Below are positions 16,682 through 24,538 of a stretch of DNA of 64,000 bases, one piece after another. Each line of letters begins with the position of its first letter. The first letter of the stretch is position 1. The stretch is taken from contig NZ_CP031704.1 in assembly GCF_003428335.1 (NCBI RefSeq), forward strand, positions 5,096,071 to 5,160,070. Direction: 5' to 3'. The DNA comes from Solimonas sp. K1W22B-7 (GTDB taxonomy: Bacteria; Pseudomonadota; Gammaproteobacteria; Nevskiales; Nevskiaceae). The notes beneath the pieces were generated by a model. The model was not told the origin of the DNA, made no database searches, and was given only the letters and a program-made list of their open reading frames with translations. Both the position numbers and the translations under genes were made by a program.

Positions 16682-18873
16682 TCTGCCTGCTCCGGAGGGT
16701 TGGTCAGGAAAAATTCGTTGCAGATCTTTGCCGGCCAGCCGCAGATCGCGCGGCTGGCGGCCATGCCGGACATCACCGCGGCTTCGACGCAGCCGGCGTT
16801 GATCGAGGTGCGGGTCCAGTCGCCGGCAAGCTTGAGGTTGCGGAAGCCGCTGCGATCGGGCGGCAGGCGCCGCTGGTTGTGGCGCGCCGGCGACAGCACG
16901 TAGCGCTCGGAGCCGCCGATGTTGGCGCAGAGCCATTGCTCGTCCAGGCAGGCGACACTGCGGCAGTCGCGGCCGCCCTGCACGTAGAGGTCCATCCAGT
17001 CGTAGGGGCGCTCGCCGGGGTGCGCGGCGCGATGCGGCTCGATTGCCGCCGGCCAGACCCAGCCGGCGTAGTTCTGCAGCCAGCGGATGGTTTCGGTGCG
17101 CACCGCCGCCAGGGCGCGCCGCGGTGTCTCGGTGTCGCTGGCCGCTGCATCGCTGAAATTTCCGGCCAGGGGGCCGCAGAGATACACCGAGGCCACCGGC
17201 GGCCGTTCGCCCCAGTCCTCGGTGGCGATGACCTGGCTCATGTCGGCCCAGACGTTGTGCGGCTCCGGTGCGGCAACCATGGCGCCGATGCCGCCGCGCC
17301 AGCCGAGCTGCTGCAGGCTGCGGTTGAGCCAGAGCTGCGCCGACTGCGTCTCCACCACCGGGATTTCGCGCAGCATCAGGTCCCAGGCGACGCTGTTGTC
17401 GCGTAGGGCTTCGCAGACCGGCGCCAGGCCGCCGAGCGAGATGCCCAGCACCAGCTCGTCTTCGGCGCCGATCTCCAGCGAGGTCTCGGCCACGTCCTCC
17501 CAGCCGGACCATTCCGATTCCAGGTCGATGCCTTTCTCCCGCAGGGGCCCGCCCTCATGCAGCTGCTCGTAGAGGGGTTCTCGCGGCCAGCAGGGCAGGC
17601 CGCTCTTTCCCACCGCAATCAGCGGGCGATAGGTGTCGCTGCCGGCGGGGACGGTGGCCTGGATGCCCAGGCGTACGCGGCCGACACGCTGCCGGTCCTG
17701 CGGATCCAGTTCCAACGCCCGCACGCGGTGGAAGAAGTGGAACTTCACGCCGCGCTTTTCCAGCACCTGGTACAGCGGTGCGATCACGGTCTCGCCCATG
17801 CCGGCCTGCATCTCGTACATGGCGTGGCCGCGCCAGCACACGCCGATGCGCAGCAGCAGGCCCAGTGCGACACCCGCCGCCATGTTCGGGCGGTTGAGAT
17901 CGCCGTCCTCGTAGGCCAGGGTCGCCGAGTAGAGCGCGCGCAGCGGCGTGCAGGCCAGCACCTCGTGGCTGGCACCGTGGCGATGCAACCATTGGCGCAG
18001 TTCCAGGTGATCGATGCTGCCGAGGCCGCGCTGCGGCACCCGGTCGGCGATCATGCCGCGCAGCACGGTGAAGCCCAGCTCCAGCATCTCGCGGATTTCG
18101 GAAAGGCCCGGCGTGTCGGGATCGGGACCCGGCTCCATCAGCTGCCGCAGGGTGACGCGCACGCGCTCGAAGGCCTCGCCGAGTTCCTCGTAGATGAGGT
18201 CGTCCAGTTGCGACAGCGGCGGCAGGAAATCGAACAATCCACTCAGGTGCAGCAGCGCATCGTCCTGGCTCTCGCGGGGCGAATCGACCCACTGCGCCTC
18301 TGCCTGCTCCAGGCCCTGCAAGCCGCTGACATAGTCGCCCTGCCAGCGCAGGCGGCCGGGCATGCAGTTCTCGGCCTGGCGCCACAGCATGGTCAGCAGG
18401 CGCTGCATCAGTTCCTGCGGGCCGGGTTCGACATAGGCACCGTCGCCGGGTTCGCCGGCGGAATCGTCATGGCTGAAGCCCAGCACCAGCCGCCGCCAGG
18501 CGGCGCCCTCGGGCTGCATCAGCGCCACTTCGTCGCGGCCGTCGAAAGCCTGCTCGAACGTGGCCAGTGGCGCGCCGTCGGGGCGCGCGATGTCGGCGTG
18601 GTGCTGCCGCTCGGCGTAGCAGGCGCGCATCATCGCAAAGGCGTTTTCGTAGAAGCCGAACCACATGTGCAGGCCATGCTCCTCGTTGCGCCAGCCGCGT
18701 TGCGGGTTGCGGCTGCTGGCGCACTTGCCGCCGAGCCGCCAGCCCGGCTGGTAGAGGTCGATGGAGGCGTAGCGCTGCTTCCAGGCCGGGTCGGAGGTGA
18801 GGTGCCAGGCCGCGGTCAGCGCGCCGATGCCGCCGCCGAGGATGATGACGCGCGGGCGGGGCGACTCAGTCAT
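16678..18873 (-). CDS. Large FAD-dependent oxidoreductase of the phytoene desaturase / amine oxidase superfamily
   Basis: 731 residues from ATG 18873, overlapping the upstream methyltransferase by 8 bp. The N-terminal Rossmann motif is VIILGGGIGALTAAWHL, followed by GWRLGGKCASSR, which matches the GGR motif of carotenoid desaturases, and by HGLHMWFGFYENAF. The C-terminal flavin motif LAGDWTRTSINAGCVEAAVM is the typical GDW-x(n)-G-x-VEAA end of this superfamily. At 731 residues it is about 200 longer than CrtI-type enzymes; the extra lies in the middle. It probably oxidises or isomerises a lipid or isoprenoid. The exact substrate is unknown. Confidence 0.85.
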   Translation of the reverse strand: MTESPRPRVIILGGGIGALTAAWHLTSDPAWKQRYASIDLYQPGWRLGGKCASSRNPQRGWRNEEHGLHMWFGFYENAFAMMRACYAERQHHADIARPDGAPLATFEQAFDGRDEVALMQPEGAAWRRLVLGFSHDDSAGEPGDGAYVEPGPQELMQRLLTMLWRQAENCMPGRLRWQGDYVSGLQGLEQAEAQWVDSPRESQDDALLHLSGLFDFLPPLSQLDDLIYEELGEAFERVRVTLRQLMEPGPDPDTPGLSEIREMLELGFTVLRGMIADRVPQRGLGSIDHLELRQWLHRHGASHEVLACTPLRALYSATLAYEDGDLNRPNMAAGVALGLLLRIGVCWRGHAMYEMQAGMGETVIAPLYQVLEKRGVKFHFFHRVRALELDPQDRQRVGRVRLGIQATVPAGSDTYRPLIAVGKSGLPCWPREPLYEQLHEGGPLREKGIDLESEWSGWEDVAETSLEIGAEDELVLGISLGGLAPVCEALRDNSVAWDLMLREIPVVETQSAQLWLNRSLQQLGWRGGIGAMVAAPEPHNVWADMSQVIATEDWGERPPVASVYLCGPLAGNFSDAAASDTETPRRALAAVRTETIRWLQNYAGWVWPAAIEPHRAAHPGERPYDWMDLYVQGGRDCRSVACLDEQWLCANIGGSERYVLSPARHNQRRLPPDRSGFRNLKLAGDWTRTSINAGCVEAAVMSGMAASRAICGWPAKICNEFFLTNPPEQAE

Positions 18874-19756
18874 CGGTGGCACTCCCGCGCTTGACCGCAG
18901 TGATCAGCTGGTGGCGCCAGGAGCCGGCGCTGAGCGCCGCGCCCTGCCGGCGCGATCCGCGGATGTTGGCGTGCTGCGCGGCAGTGCGCAGGCGCAGGCA
19001 GCGCAGCAGCCATTCGCCGAAACCCCAGAACCAGGCCATGCGCTGCAATCGCCGCAGCGAGGGCCGCACGTTGTCGGTGATGTCGGTGATGCGGATGTCC
19101 TCGAAGCCGGCCTGCTCCAGCCACTCGCGCCATTCCTCGGCCATGGCGATGTCGGGAATCGCCCAGTCGTCGAGCCAGTCGCGCAGGCCACGCTCCTGCT
19201 TTTCCTGCAGCGGGCGCGCCACGCGCAGATACTCGGCGATGCCGATGCGGCCACCCGGAACCAGCAGCCGCGCCGCTTCGCGCAGGGCCGCCGGCTTGTC
19301 CGGCGAATGGCACAGGCTTTCCATCGCCCAGTAGGCGTCGAAGCTGCAATCGGAGAACGGCGTGGCGTGGTAGTCGGCCAGTTCGAACCAGGCCTTCACG
19401 CCCAGCTTGCGCGAGGCCTCACGCGCCTGCCCCACCTGGTTGGGCGCCAGCGTGATGCCGGTGACGCGGGCGCCGTAATGCCGCGCCAGCCACAGGCTGC
19501 TGCCGCCGATGCCGCAGCCGGCGTCCAGCAGGCGCTGGCCCGGTCGCAGGCCCATGCGCACCGCCAGCTCGCGGTTGAGGTTCAGCAGCGCCTCGGCATG
19601 GCTGCGCGTGCGCTCGTCCCAGTAGCCGAAGTGCAGGGCCAGGGTTTCGCTGGAAGTCCAGGCCATGCGGTAGTCGAGCGAGGTTTCGCGGTAGTACGTG
19701 CGGATGCGCTCCTGCAGTCCGCTGGCAGACGGAGCGTCGCTGGCGGGCGCGTTCAT
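18866..19756 (-). CDS. SAM-dependent methyltransferase, tocopherol/sterol methyltransferase-like
   Basis: 296 residues. Motif I is LLDAGCGIGGSSLWLA, followed by GITLAPNQVGQA and the motif II/III region DAYWAMESLCHSPDK. These match class I enzymes that methylate tocopherols, sterols or related isoprenoids (UbiE, gamma-tocopherol methyltransferase and SMT relatives). It opens the three-gene overlapping operon with the FAD oxidoreductase and the carotenoid oxygenase, so it probably methylates an intermediate of that pathway. C-terminal RRLQRMAWFWGFGEWLLRC may form a hydrophobic lid. Confidence 0.88.
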   Translation of the reverse strand: MNAPASDAPSASGLQERIRTYYRETSLDYRMAWTSSETLALHFGYWDERTRSHAEALLNLNRELAVRMGLRPGQRLLDAGCGIGGSSLWLARHYGARVTGITLAPNQVGQAREASRKLGVKAWFELADYHATPFSDCSFDAYWAMESLCHSPDKPAALREAARLLVPGGRIGIAEYLRVARPLQEKQERGLRDWLDDWAIPDIAMAEEWREWLEQAGFEDIRITDITDNVRPSLRRLQRMAWFWGFGEWLLRCLRLRTAAQHANIRGSRRQGAALSAGSWRHQLITAVKRGSATDD

Positions 19757-19880
19757 CGGTGCGCGCCCGGACCGCGGTCATGCGGGTGTCGAGATTCCAT
19801 GCTTCCCCCTGGGCCGCCTGTCGCCGGCGGCTTTCCCGAGTGTCTGAACTGCCGGATCCCGCCCCCGCGGAACCCGCTTC

Positions 19881-19939
19881 CTAGGACCTGTTAACCCTAT
19901 GTCAGTCGCAGCGACTGGCATAGGGTTAACAGGCCCTAG
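19881..19939. repeat. 59-bp near-perfect palindrome (MITE/REP-like or terminator)
   Basis: CTAGGACCTGTTAACCCTATG (19881-19901) pairs with CATAGGGTTAACAGGCCCTAG (19919-19939), and the inner CAGTCGC/GCGACTG extends the stem to about 28 bp around a single-base centre. It lies between the orphan LuxR regulator's 3' end and the methyltransferase start. It could terminate the regulator transcript or be a small mobile-element relic. Confidence 0.75.
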
Positions 19940-19963
19940 CCTGCGCCCTTCAGGGCGCCCGAC

Positions 19964-20608
19964 TCAACACACCAGCCCGATACGGGTCGCCGCCAGCGTC
20001 GCCTCGGCGCGCGTGGAGACATTGAGCTTGGAATACAGCCGCTTCACGTGGGTGGCCACGGTGTTATAGCTGACGCCGAGATCGTCTGCCGCCTGGCGCA
20101 GCTTGACGCCGCGGGCCAGCACCGTCAGCACCTCGAGTTCCTTGCAGGTCAGTTCGCTGGCGGCCGTCGGCATCGGCACCGTGCGCATGCAGGTCTTGAG
20201 CAGCTGGCGCGCGGCCAGCGGCGACAGCGGCGGGTTGCCGCGGGCCAGGCCGCGCAGGCGCAGCACCAGCTCCTCGGATTCCTCGCCCTTGACCAGGTAG
20301 CCCTCGGCGCCGGCGCGCAGCGCGGCAGCCAGGCGCTGCTCGTTGCAGTCCTCCGCGATCGCCACCACGTGCGCCGGCATGCGGCCGTCATGGGCCAGGG
20401 CGATCAGCTCGCAGGCCTCATCCATGGTGTTGCCGGCTTCCACCAGCACCAGCTGGTAGGCATGGCGCTGCAACAGGCTGCGCGCCGACACCGGGTCGCC
20501 GGCGCTGTGCACGGCGATGCCCGGAAAGGCTTTCTCGACGATGCGGCGCAGGCGCTCGCGGTCTTCGCGGCGGAGGTCGACGATCAAGGCCTGACTGAAC
20601 TGGTGCAC
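19964..20608 (-). CDS. LuxR/NarL-type regulator with degenerate receiver domain
   Basis: 214 residues. Residues 1-125 have a response-regulator receiver fold (ALIVDLRREDRERL, then YQLVLVEAGN and YLVKGEE with the conserved Lys107). The phosphoacceptor aspartate position is Glu57, and the acidic pocket reads VDLRRED rather than a double aspartate. The C-terminal LuxR HTH (about 148-210) is intact: LTCKELEVLTVLARGVKLRQ, then VATHVKRLYSKLNVSTRAEA. It probably works without a histidine kinase, perhaps locked active. No kinase gene is adjacent. It sits upstream of the methyltransferase-FAD-oxygenase operon and is a candidate regulator of it. Confidence 0.87.
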   Translation of the reverse strand: MHQFSQALIVDLRREDRERLRRIVEKAFPGIAVHSAGDPVSARSLLQRHAYQLVLVEAGNTMDEACELIALAHDGRMPAHVVAIAEDCNEQRLAAALRAGAEGYLVKGEESEELVLRLRGLARGNPPLSPLAARQLLKTCMRTVPMPTAASELTCKELEVLTVLARGVKLRQAADDLGVSYNTVATHVKRLYSKLNVSTRAEATLAATRIGLVC

Positions 20609-20683
20609 GCGCTTTCTCCTGCTTCAAGTCCCTGGACCGATTGTGGAAATCCGCCGGGATCCACGCCTGAAAGGGGTCTGACC

Positions 20684-20705
20684 AATTCCTGACTAATTCC
20701 TGACT
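20684..20705. promoter_or_regulatory. Two exact 11-bp tandem repeats in divergent promoter region
   Basis: AATTCCTGACT occurs twice head to tail (20684-20694 and 20695-20705), about one helical turn apart. It lies between the orphan LuxR regulator and the ogt-like gene and 36 bp before the likely alkyltransferase start. Such phasing suits a tandem-bound regulator. The protein is unknown. Confidence 0.45.
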
Positions 20706-20740
20706 TGAACGGCATGGCGGCGCCCCTTAAGGTCGGGCGC

Positions 20741-21373
20741 ATGCAGGCAGGCCCCGACGAAGAAACGATCCTGGAAAACTGGCTGGCCGCGCTGCCGCAG
20801 GGCGGCGGCGCGGGGAAGCTGCACCTGCGCCACCTCGCCACGCCGCTGGGCCCGCTGCTGGCCGGCGCGACGGAGGCGGGCGTGGTGCTGCTGGAATTCG
20901 CCGACCCGGCGCGCCTGCGGCGCCAGGGGGCGGCGCTGCGGCGGCATTTCCGCGAGGCCTGGGTGGCGGCGGACCACCCCATGCTGCGCCGGCTGGAAGC
21001 CGAGCTGGCGGACTACTTTGCCGGCCGGCGCCGGCAGTTCGAGGTTCCGCTGGTGTTTCCCGGCACGCCGCTGCAGCAGGCGCTGTGGCAGGCGCTCACC
21101 GAAATTCCCTGGGGCGAGCGGCGCAGCTACGAGCAGATGGCGGCGCAGCTGGGCGTGCCGGCGGCGGTGCGCGCCGTGGGTACCTGCAACGGCCTCAACC
21201 GCCTGGCGATCCTGGTGCCCTGCCACCGCCTGGTGAACAAGGATGGCCGTGGACTGGGCGGGTATGGCGGCGGCTTGTGGCGCAAGCGGCGGTTGCTGGA
21301 GCTGGAAGGGAGTCCACCACGAGGGCGTCCTAATGTAACTCCCTCTCCCGCTGGCGGGAGAGGGCTGGAGTGA
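20741..21373 (+). CDS. ogt: Methylated-DNA--[protein]-cysteine S-methyltransferase
   Basis: 210 residues from ATG 20741 (AAGG nine bases upstream; ATG 20714 is possible). It repairs O6-alkylguanine by irreversible transfer to a cysteine. The active-site motif PCHRLV (Cys161) is preceded by the conserved VGTCNGLNRLAIL. The DNA-binding helix region is RSYEQMAAQLGVPAAVRAVG. An N-terminal ribonuclease-like domain covers about residues 20-110. There is no Ada-type transcriptional domain, so it is an Ogt-type stand-alone enzyme. The last 20 or so residues (SPPRGRPNVTPSPAGGRGLE) are encoded by the adjacent dispersed repeat, so the C-terminus has been extended by a repeat insertion. Confidence 0.9.
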   Translation: MQAGPDEETILENWLAALPQGGGAGKLHLRHLATPLGPLLAGATEAGVVLLEFADPARLRRQGAALRRHFREAWVAADHPMLRRLEAELADYFAGRRRQFEVPLVFPGTPLQQALWQALTEIPWGERRSYEQMAAQLGVPAAVRAVGTCNGLNRLAILVPCHRLVNKDGRGLGGYGGGLWRKRRLLELEGSPPRGRPNVTPSPAGGRGLE

Positions 21374-21462
21374 GGGTGGAGCCTGCAATCGGAGGCGAGG
21401 TGCGTAACCGCCCCTGCACCACCCTCACCCTAACCCTCTCCCGCCAGCGGGAGAGGGAATTA
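21337..21462. repeat. Composite CCCTCTCCCGC palindromic repeat, paired copies
   Basis: Two palindromes of the form CCCTCTCCCGC-tg-GCGGGAGAGGG, at about 21342-21363 and 21437-21458, flank a core whose ends also pair (GTGAGGGTG with CACCCTCAC). Both arms together could form one long cruciform. It lies between two convergent genes and overlaps the ogt 3' end. Confidence 0.75.
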
Positions 21463-21471
21463 ATATGAAGC

Positions 21472-22311
21472 TTAGCCTGAGCGCGTCACCGCCCGCAGCA
21501 GCGCCAGCGCCCCCAACTCCCGCAACTGCTGCAGCTGCGCCTCATCCCGCAGCAGCAACGTCCCGGCAAACCCCAGGGCATTGACCCCCAGCCCCTCGTG
21601 CACTCCCTTGCTGCGCCGCACGGCCATCATCCAGTCCGGCGTCATCAGCAGGTTGTAGCCGCTGTAGCCCGCCGCGCCGCCCATGCCCAGCGCGCCCAAC
21701 AGTTCGCTGTAGTGCGCCAGCAACCGCTCCGGCCGCGCCAGGTCGTCCGGCGCCAGCGTGGCCCAGGCATGCGCGAAGGGCCAGCCGGCGCCTCGCTCGC
21801 CCTGGGCCCAGCGGCGCGGGTCGAAGGGCTCGCCCTGCTCCACCGGCAGCAGCGGCCAGGGCAGCAGCTGGACGTGCCGGTGCCGCTGGCTGGCGCCGGC
21901 CGCGGCGCCGCTGTTGAAGAAGGCCAGTCCGGCAGTCTGGCGCAGCGCGCCGCCGACCGCGGCGAAGTCGGCCGGCTCCAGCGCCGCCTCCTGCTCGGCG
22001 TAGGCGCGGGTCACCACCAGCGCGTGCCCGGCCAGCACCTGGAACTTGTTGAGCAGCAGCACGTGCGTAGCCGAAAGATCGGCAACGAACATCGCCGGAT
22101 CGTAGGGCAGGAAGGGGTTGGCCGGCTGCGCCGATTCGCGCTGCTGCCGCTCGGACTCGCTCTTGCGCCGCAGGTCGGCGACGCGCAGCACGAAGCTCAG
22201 GCCATGGTCTTGCAGCAGCTCGACCCGCGTGGGAATCGGCTGCAGCGCGCCACTGGCTCGCGCGCGGCGGGTCGCCGCGGCGATCGCGGCGTTCAGATCC
22301 AACGCCGGCAT
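21472..22311 (-). CDS. ATP adenylyltransferase / Ap4A phosphorylase family
   Basis: 279 residues. HIT-superfamily protein of the Apa1/Apa2 type: the nucleotidyl-transfer motif ASQRHRHVQLLPWP contains HxHxQ, in which the central His carries AMP. SATHVLLLNKFQVLAGHALVV is the conserved N-terminal strand pair and GYNLLMTPDWMMAVRRSKG the C-terminal domain signature. It should phosphorolyse diadenosine tetraphosphate to ATP and ADP. It follows an ACT-domain gene by 4 bp on the same strand and is probably cotranscribed with it. Confidence 0.88.
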   Translation of the reverse strand: MPALDLNAAIAAATRRARASGALQPIPTRVELLQDHGLSFVLRVADLRRKSESERQQRESAQPANPFLPYDPAMFVADLSATHVLLLNKFQVLAGHALVVTRAYAEQEAALEPADFAAVGGALRQTAGLAFFNSGAAAGASQRHRHVQLLPWPLLPVEQGEPFDPRRWAQGERGAGWPFAHAWATLAPDDLARPERLLAHYSELLGALGMGGAAGYSGYNLLMTPDWMMAVRRSKGVHEGLGVNALGFAGTLLLRDEAQLQQLRELGALALLRAVTRSG

Positions 22312-22315
22312 TGCG

Positions 22316-22729
22316 CTACTTGGCTTTCAGCAGCTTGGCGGCCTTGGCGACGTCCTTGGCCGGTACCCAGAAGATTGCGCCGAAGCGCTGCTTGCCGGCG
22401 CTGACCGCGTCGATCGCGGTGATGCCGATGCCGGCGTCGCCGAGCACCTGCAGGATCGGCAGCAGCGCGCCGGTGGCGTCCTTACCCTGCACCAGGAAGC
22501 CGCTCTTCTCCTGCGACAGCTTGGCCGACAACAGCTTGGCGATGGCCTTGAGCTTCTCGGGCTTTTCCGGCACCAGGTCGACCTGGCACCCCTTGCCCTC
22601 GGGGAAGGCGGTCAGCGCCAGCAGGTTGATCTTGTTCTCGCGCAGGGTCTGCAGCAGCAATGCACCGACGCCGGGCTTGTTGGGGGTGCGCAGCTTGTAG
22701 TAACCGACCTTGCGGATGCTTGTCGCCAT
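22316..22729 (-). CDS. ACT-domain protein
   Basis: 137 residues. Tandem ACT-like halves: VGYYKLRTPNKPGVGALLL (about 8-26) has the N-terminal ACT loop, and the second half contains PILQVLGDAGIGITAIDAV. It lacks a catalytic domain, so it is probably a small amino-acid-sensing or adapter protein. A basic C-terminus (KDVAKAAKLLKAK) is present. Located between the pteridine reductase and the Ap4A phosphorylase genes on the same strand, with short gaps on both sides. Confidence 0.78.
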   Translation of the reverse strand: MATSIRKVGYYKLRTPNKPGVGALLLQTLRENKINLLALTAFPEGKGCQVDLVPEKPEKLKAIAKLLSAKLSQEKSGFLVQGKDATGALLPILQVLGDAGIGITAIDAVSAGKQRFGAIFWVPAKDVAKAAKLLKAK

Positions 22730-22762
22730 GGGCCTTCTCCTGTGAGGACGCCAGCTTACGCC

Positions 22763-23491
22763 TCAGCCCAGGCGGATGCCGCCGTCGACCGGCAGGATCG
22801 CGCCGGTGATGTAGCCGGCCTCTTCCGACAGCAGGAACTTCACCGCGCGCGCGATCTCCTCGCCGCCGCCGAGGCGCGCCATCGGCACGCGCGCCAGCTC
22901 GGCGCGCTGCTGCAGTTCGTTGAGCTGGTTGCCGGTCGGCCAGATCATGTGCCCCGGCGCCACGCCGTTGACGCGGATGCGCGGCGCCAGCTCCAGCGCC
23001 AGCGCCTCGGTCAGCGCCCAGAGGCCGGCCTTGGCGGCGGTGTAGGCGCTGTAGCCGCGCTGCGGCCGGTGGGCATGGACGTCGATGATGTTGACGACGC
23101 TGCCCTGCTCCATGCGCGCGGCGCAGGCCTGGGTCAGCAGCAGCGGCGCGCGCAGGTTGCTGCCCAACAGATCCTCGAAGGCCTCCGGCGTCACCTGGCC
23201 CAGCGGCGTGGCGTAGTAGGTGGAGGCGTTGTTGACCAGGGCATCGAGCCGGCCCCAGCAGTCCCGGGCGGCCTGCGCCAGGCGCTCCAGCGCGGCGGCG
23301 TCGAGCAGGTCGGCCTGCAGGGCCTGGGCGGAATCGGGCCGCGACTGGTTCAGGGTCATGGCCAGGGCCCAGGCTTCCTCGAAGGAGCGGTGGGCGTGGA
23401 TCACCACGTTCCAGCCCGCCGCATGCAATTCGCGCGCGGTCGCCGCCCCTACCCGCCGGGCCGCGCCCGTGATCAGCACCACCGGTGACAT
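22763..23491 (-). CDS. Pteridine reductase (SDR family)
   Basis: 242 residues from ATG 23491, chosen because AAGGTAGG lies at proper spacing; ATG 23497 adds two residues. Short-chain dehydrogenase with the pteridine-reductase form of the cofactor motif, TGAARRVGAATA, where Arg replaces the usual Gly and supports NADPH binding. NNAS (active-site strand), YSAYTAAKAGL (catalytic Tyr-x3-Lys) and the PGHMIWP segment follow. It probably reduces dihydrofolate or dihydrobiopterin, giving a backup route to tetrahydrofolate, as in FolM. It is divergent from uppP. Confidence 0.88.
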   Translation of the reverse strand: MSPVVLITGAARRVGAATARELHAAGWNVVIHAHRSFEEAWALAMTLNQSRPDSAQALQADLLDAAALERLAQAARDCWGRLDALVNNASTYYATPLGQVTPEAFEDLLGSNLRAPLLLTQACAARMEQGSVVNIIDVHAHRPQRGYSAYTAAKAGLWALTEALALELAPRIRVNGVAPGHMIWPTGNQLNELQQRAELARVPMARLGGGEEIARAVKFLLSEEAGYITGAILPVDGGIRLG

Positions 23492-23555
23492 TCCCATGAC
23501 CTACCTTTGCTTTATCCTTGCCGCACTTTCCTCAGATTCAAAGTCTACCTGTCCC

Positions 23556-24344
23556 GTGGACAGCATCCTCGAAGCCATCCTCCTCGGCGTCCTTGAAGGC
23601 GTCACCGAATTCCTGCCCATCTCCAGTACCGGCCACCTGCTGATCGCCCAGCACTGGCTGGAGCGGCGCAGCGACCTGTTCAACATCGCGATCCAGTGCG
23701 GCGCGATCCTGGCCGTGACCCTGGTCTACCGCCTGCGCCTGCTGGACCTGGCGACCACCTGGCGCGACCCCGGCACGCGCGACTACCTGGCCAAGCTGGC
23801 CACCGCCTTCGGCATCACCGCCGTGCTGGGCCTGGTGGCCAAGAAGCTGGGTGCGGGGCTGCCGGAGACGGTGCAGCCGGTGGCCTGGGCCCTGATCGCG
23901 GGCGCCGGCGTGATCTTTGCCGTGGAGCGCTGGAACCGCGGCCGGCCCATCGTCGAGGCGGTGACCTGGAAGGTCGCCATCGCGGTGGGTGTGGCGCAGA
24001 TCATCGCCGCCGTCTTCCCCGGCGCCTCGCGCTCGGCCGCGGCGATCTTCGCCGCCCTGCTGATGGGCCTGTCCTGCCGGCCGCGCGCGGCGGAGTTCGC
24101 CTTCCTGGTCGGCGTACCGACGATGGTGGCCGCCACCGGCTACGAGCTGCTCAAGACCCTGCGCGACCCGGCGGCGCTGCAGGCCGAGCCCTGGCTGGAA
24201 CTGGCCCTGGCCTTCGGCGTGTCGGCGGTGGTGGGTTTCGTCACCGTGAAGTGGCTGATGAAGTTCATCTCCAGCCACAGCTTCGAGCCGTTTGCGTGGT
24301 ATCGGCTGGGGCTGGGGGTGTTGTTGCTGGCGACGGTGAGTTGA
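23556..24344 (+). CDS. uppP: Undecaprenyl-diphosphate phosphatase
   Basis: 262 residues from GTG 23556, giving the family's normal N-terminus VDSILEAILLGVLEGVTEFL; ATG 23496 would add 20 atypical residues and overlap the divergent gene. An integral membrane enzyme of about eight helices that recycles undecaprenyl phosphate for cell-wall synthesis. Active-site motifs are EFLPISSTGHL (Glu and Ser/Thr cluster with His) and FPGASRSAAAIFAAL (PGxSRS). PRAAEFAFLVGVPTM follows. Also called BacA. No strong SD precedes either start. Confidence 0.93.
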   Translation: MDSILEAILLGVLEGVTEFLPISSTGHLLIAQHWLERRSDLFNIAIQCGAILAVTLVYRLRLLDLATTWRDPGTRDYLAKLATAFGITAVLGLVAKKLGAGLPETVQPVAWALIAGAGVIFAVERWNRGRPIVEAVTWKVAIAVGVAQIIAAVFPGASRSAAAIFAALLMGLSCRPRAAEFAFLVGVPTMVAATGYELLKTLRDPAALQAEPWLELALAFGVSAVVGFVTVKWLMKFISSHSFEPFAWYRLGLGVLLLATVS

Positions 24345-24350
24345 ATCTGT

Positions 24351-24527
24351 CCCCTCTCCCGCCTGCGGGAGAGGGTGGCCCGAAGGGTCGGCGAGGGGAT
24401 GGATCCCCGAGGTAGGGCAACGCATGGAGCAGTTGCCGAGAGAGGGCTTCTGTAACGGACGAAGGGCCAATACTTCTCGATTTACAGAACCCCTCTCCCC
24501 TCCCCCTCTCCCGCAAGCGGGAGAGGG
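24351..24527. repeat. Intergenic pair of CCCTCTCCCGC palindromes with TTCTGTAA core
   Basis: CCCCTCTCCCGC-ctg-CGGGAGAGGG (24351-24375) and CCCCTCTCCCGC-aa-GCGGGAGAGGGG (24504-24527) bracket an inner inverted repeat: GAGAGGGCTTCTGTAA (24440-24455) with TTACAGAACCCCTCTC (24482-24497). It lies between the convergent uppP and cca genes, where it may terminate both. The same architecture recurs at about 50996-51103. Confidence 0.75.
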
Positions 24528-24538
24528 GATAGAAGCGG

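Noticed and set aside
23496-23555. Longer uppP start (ATG 23496)
   Set aside because: Adds 20 residues atypical for the family and overlaps the divergent pteridine reductase; the GTG at 23556 gives the normal N-terminus.
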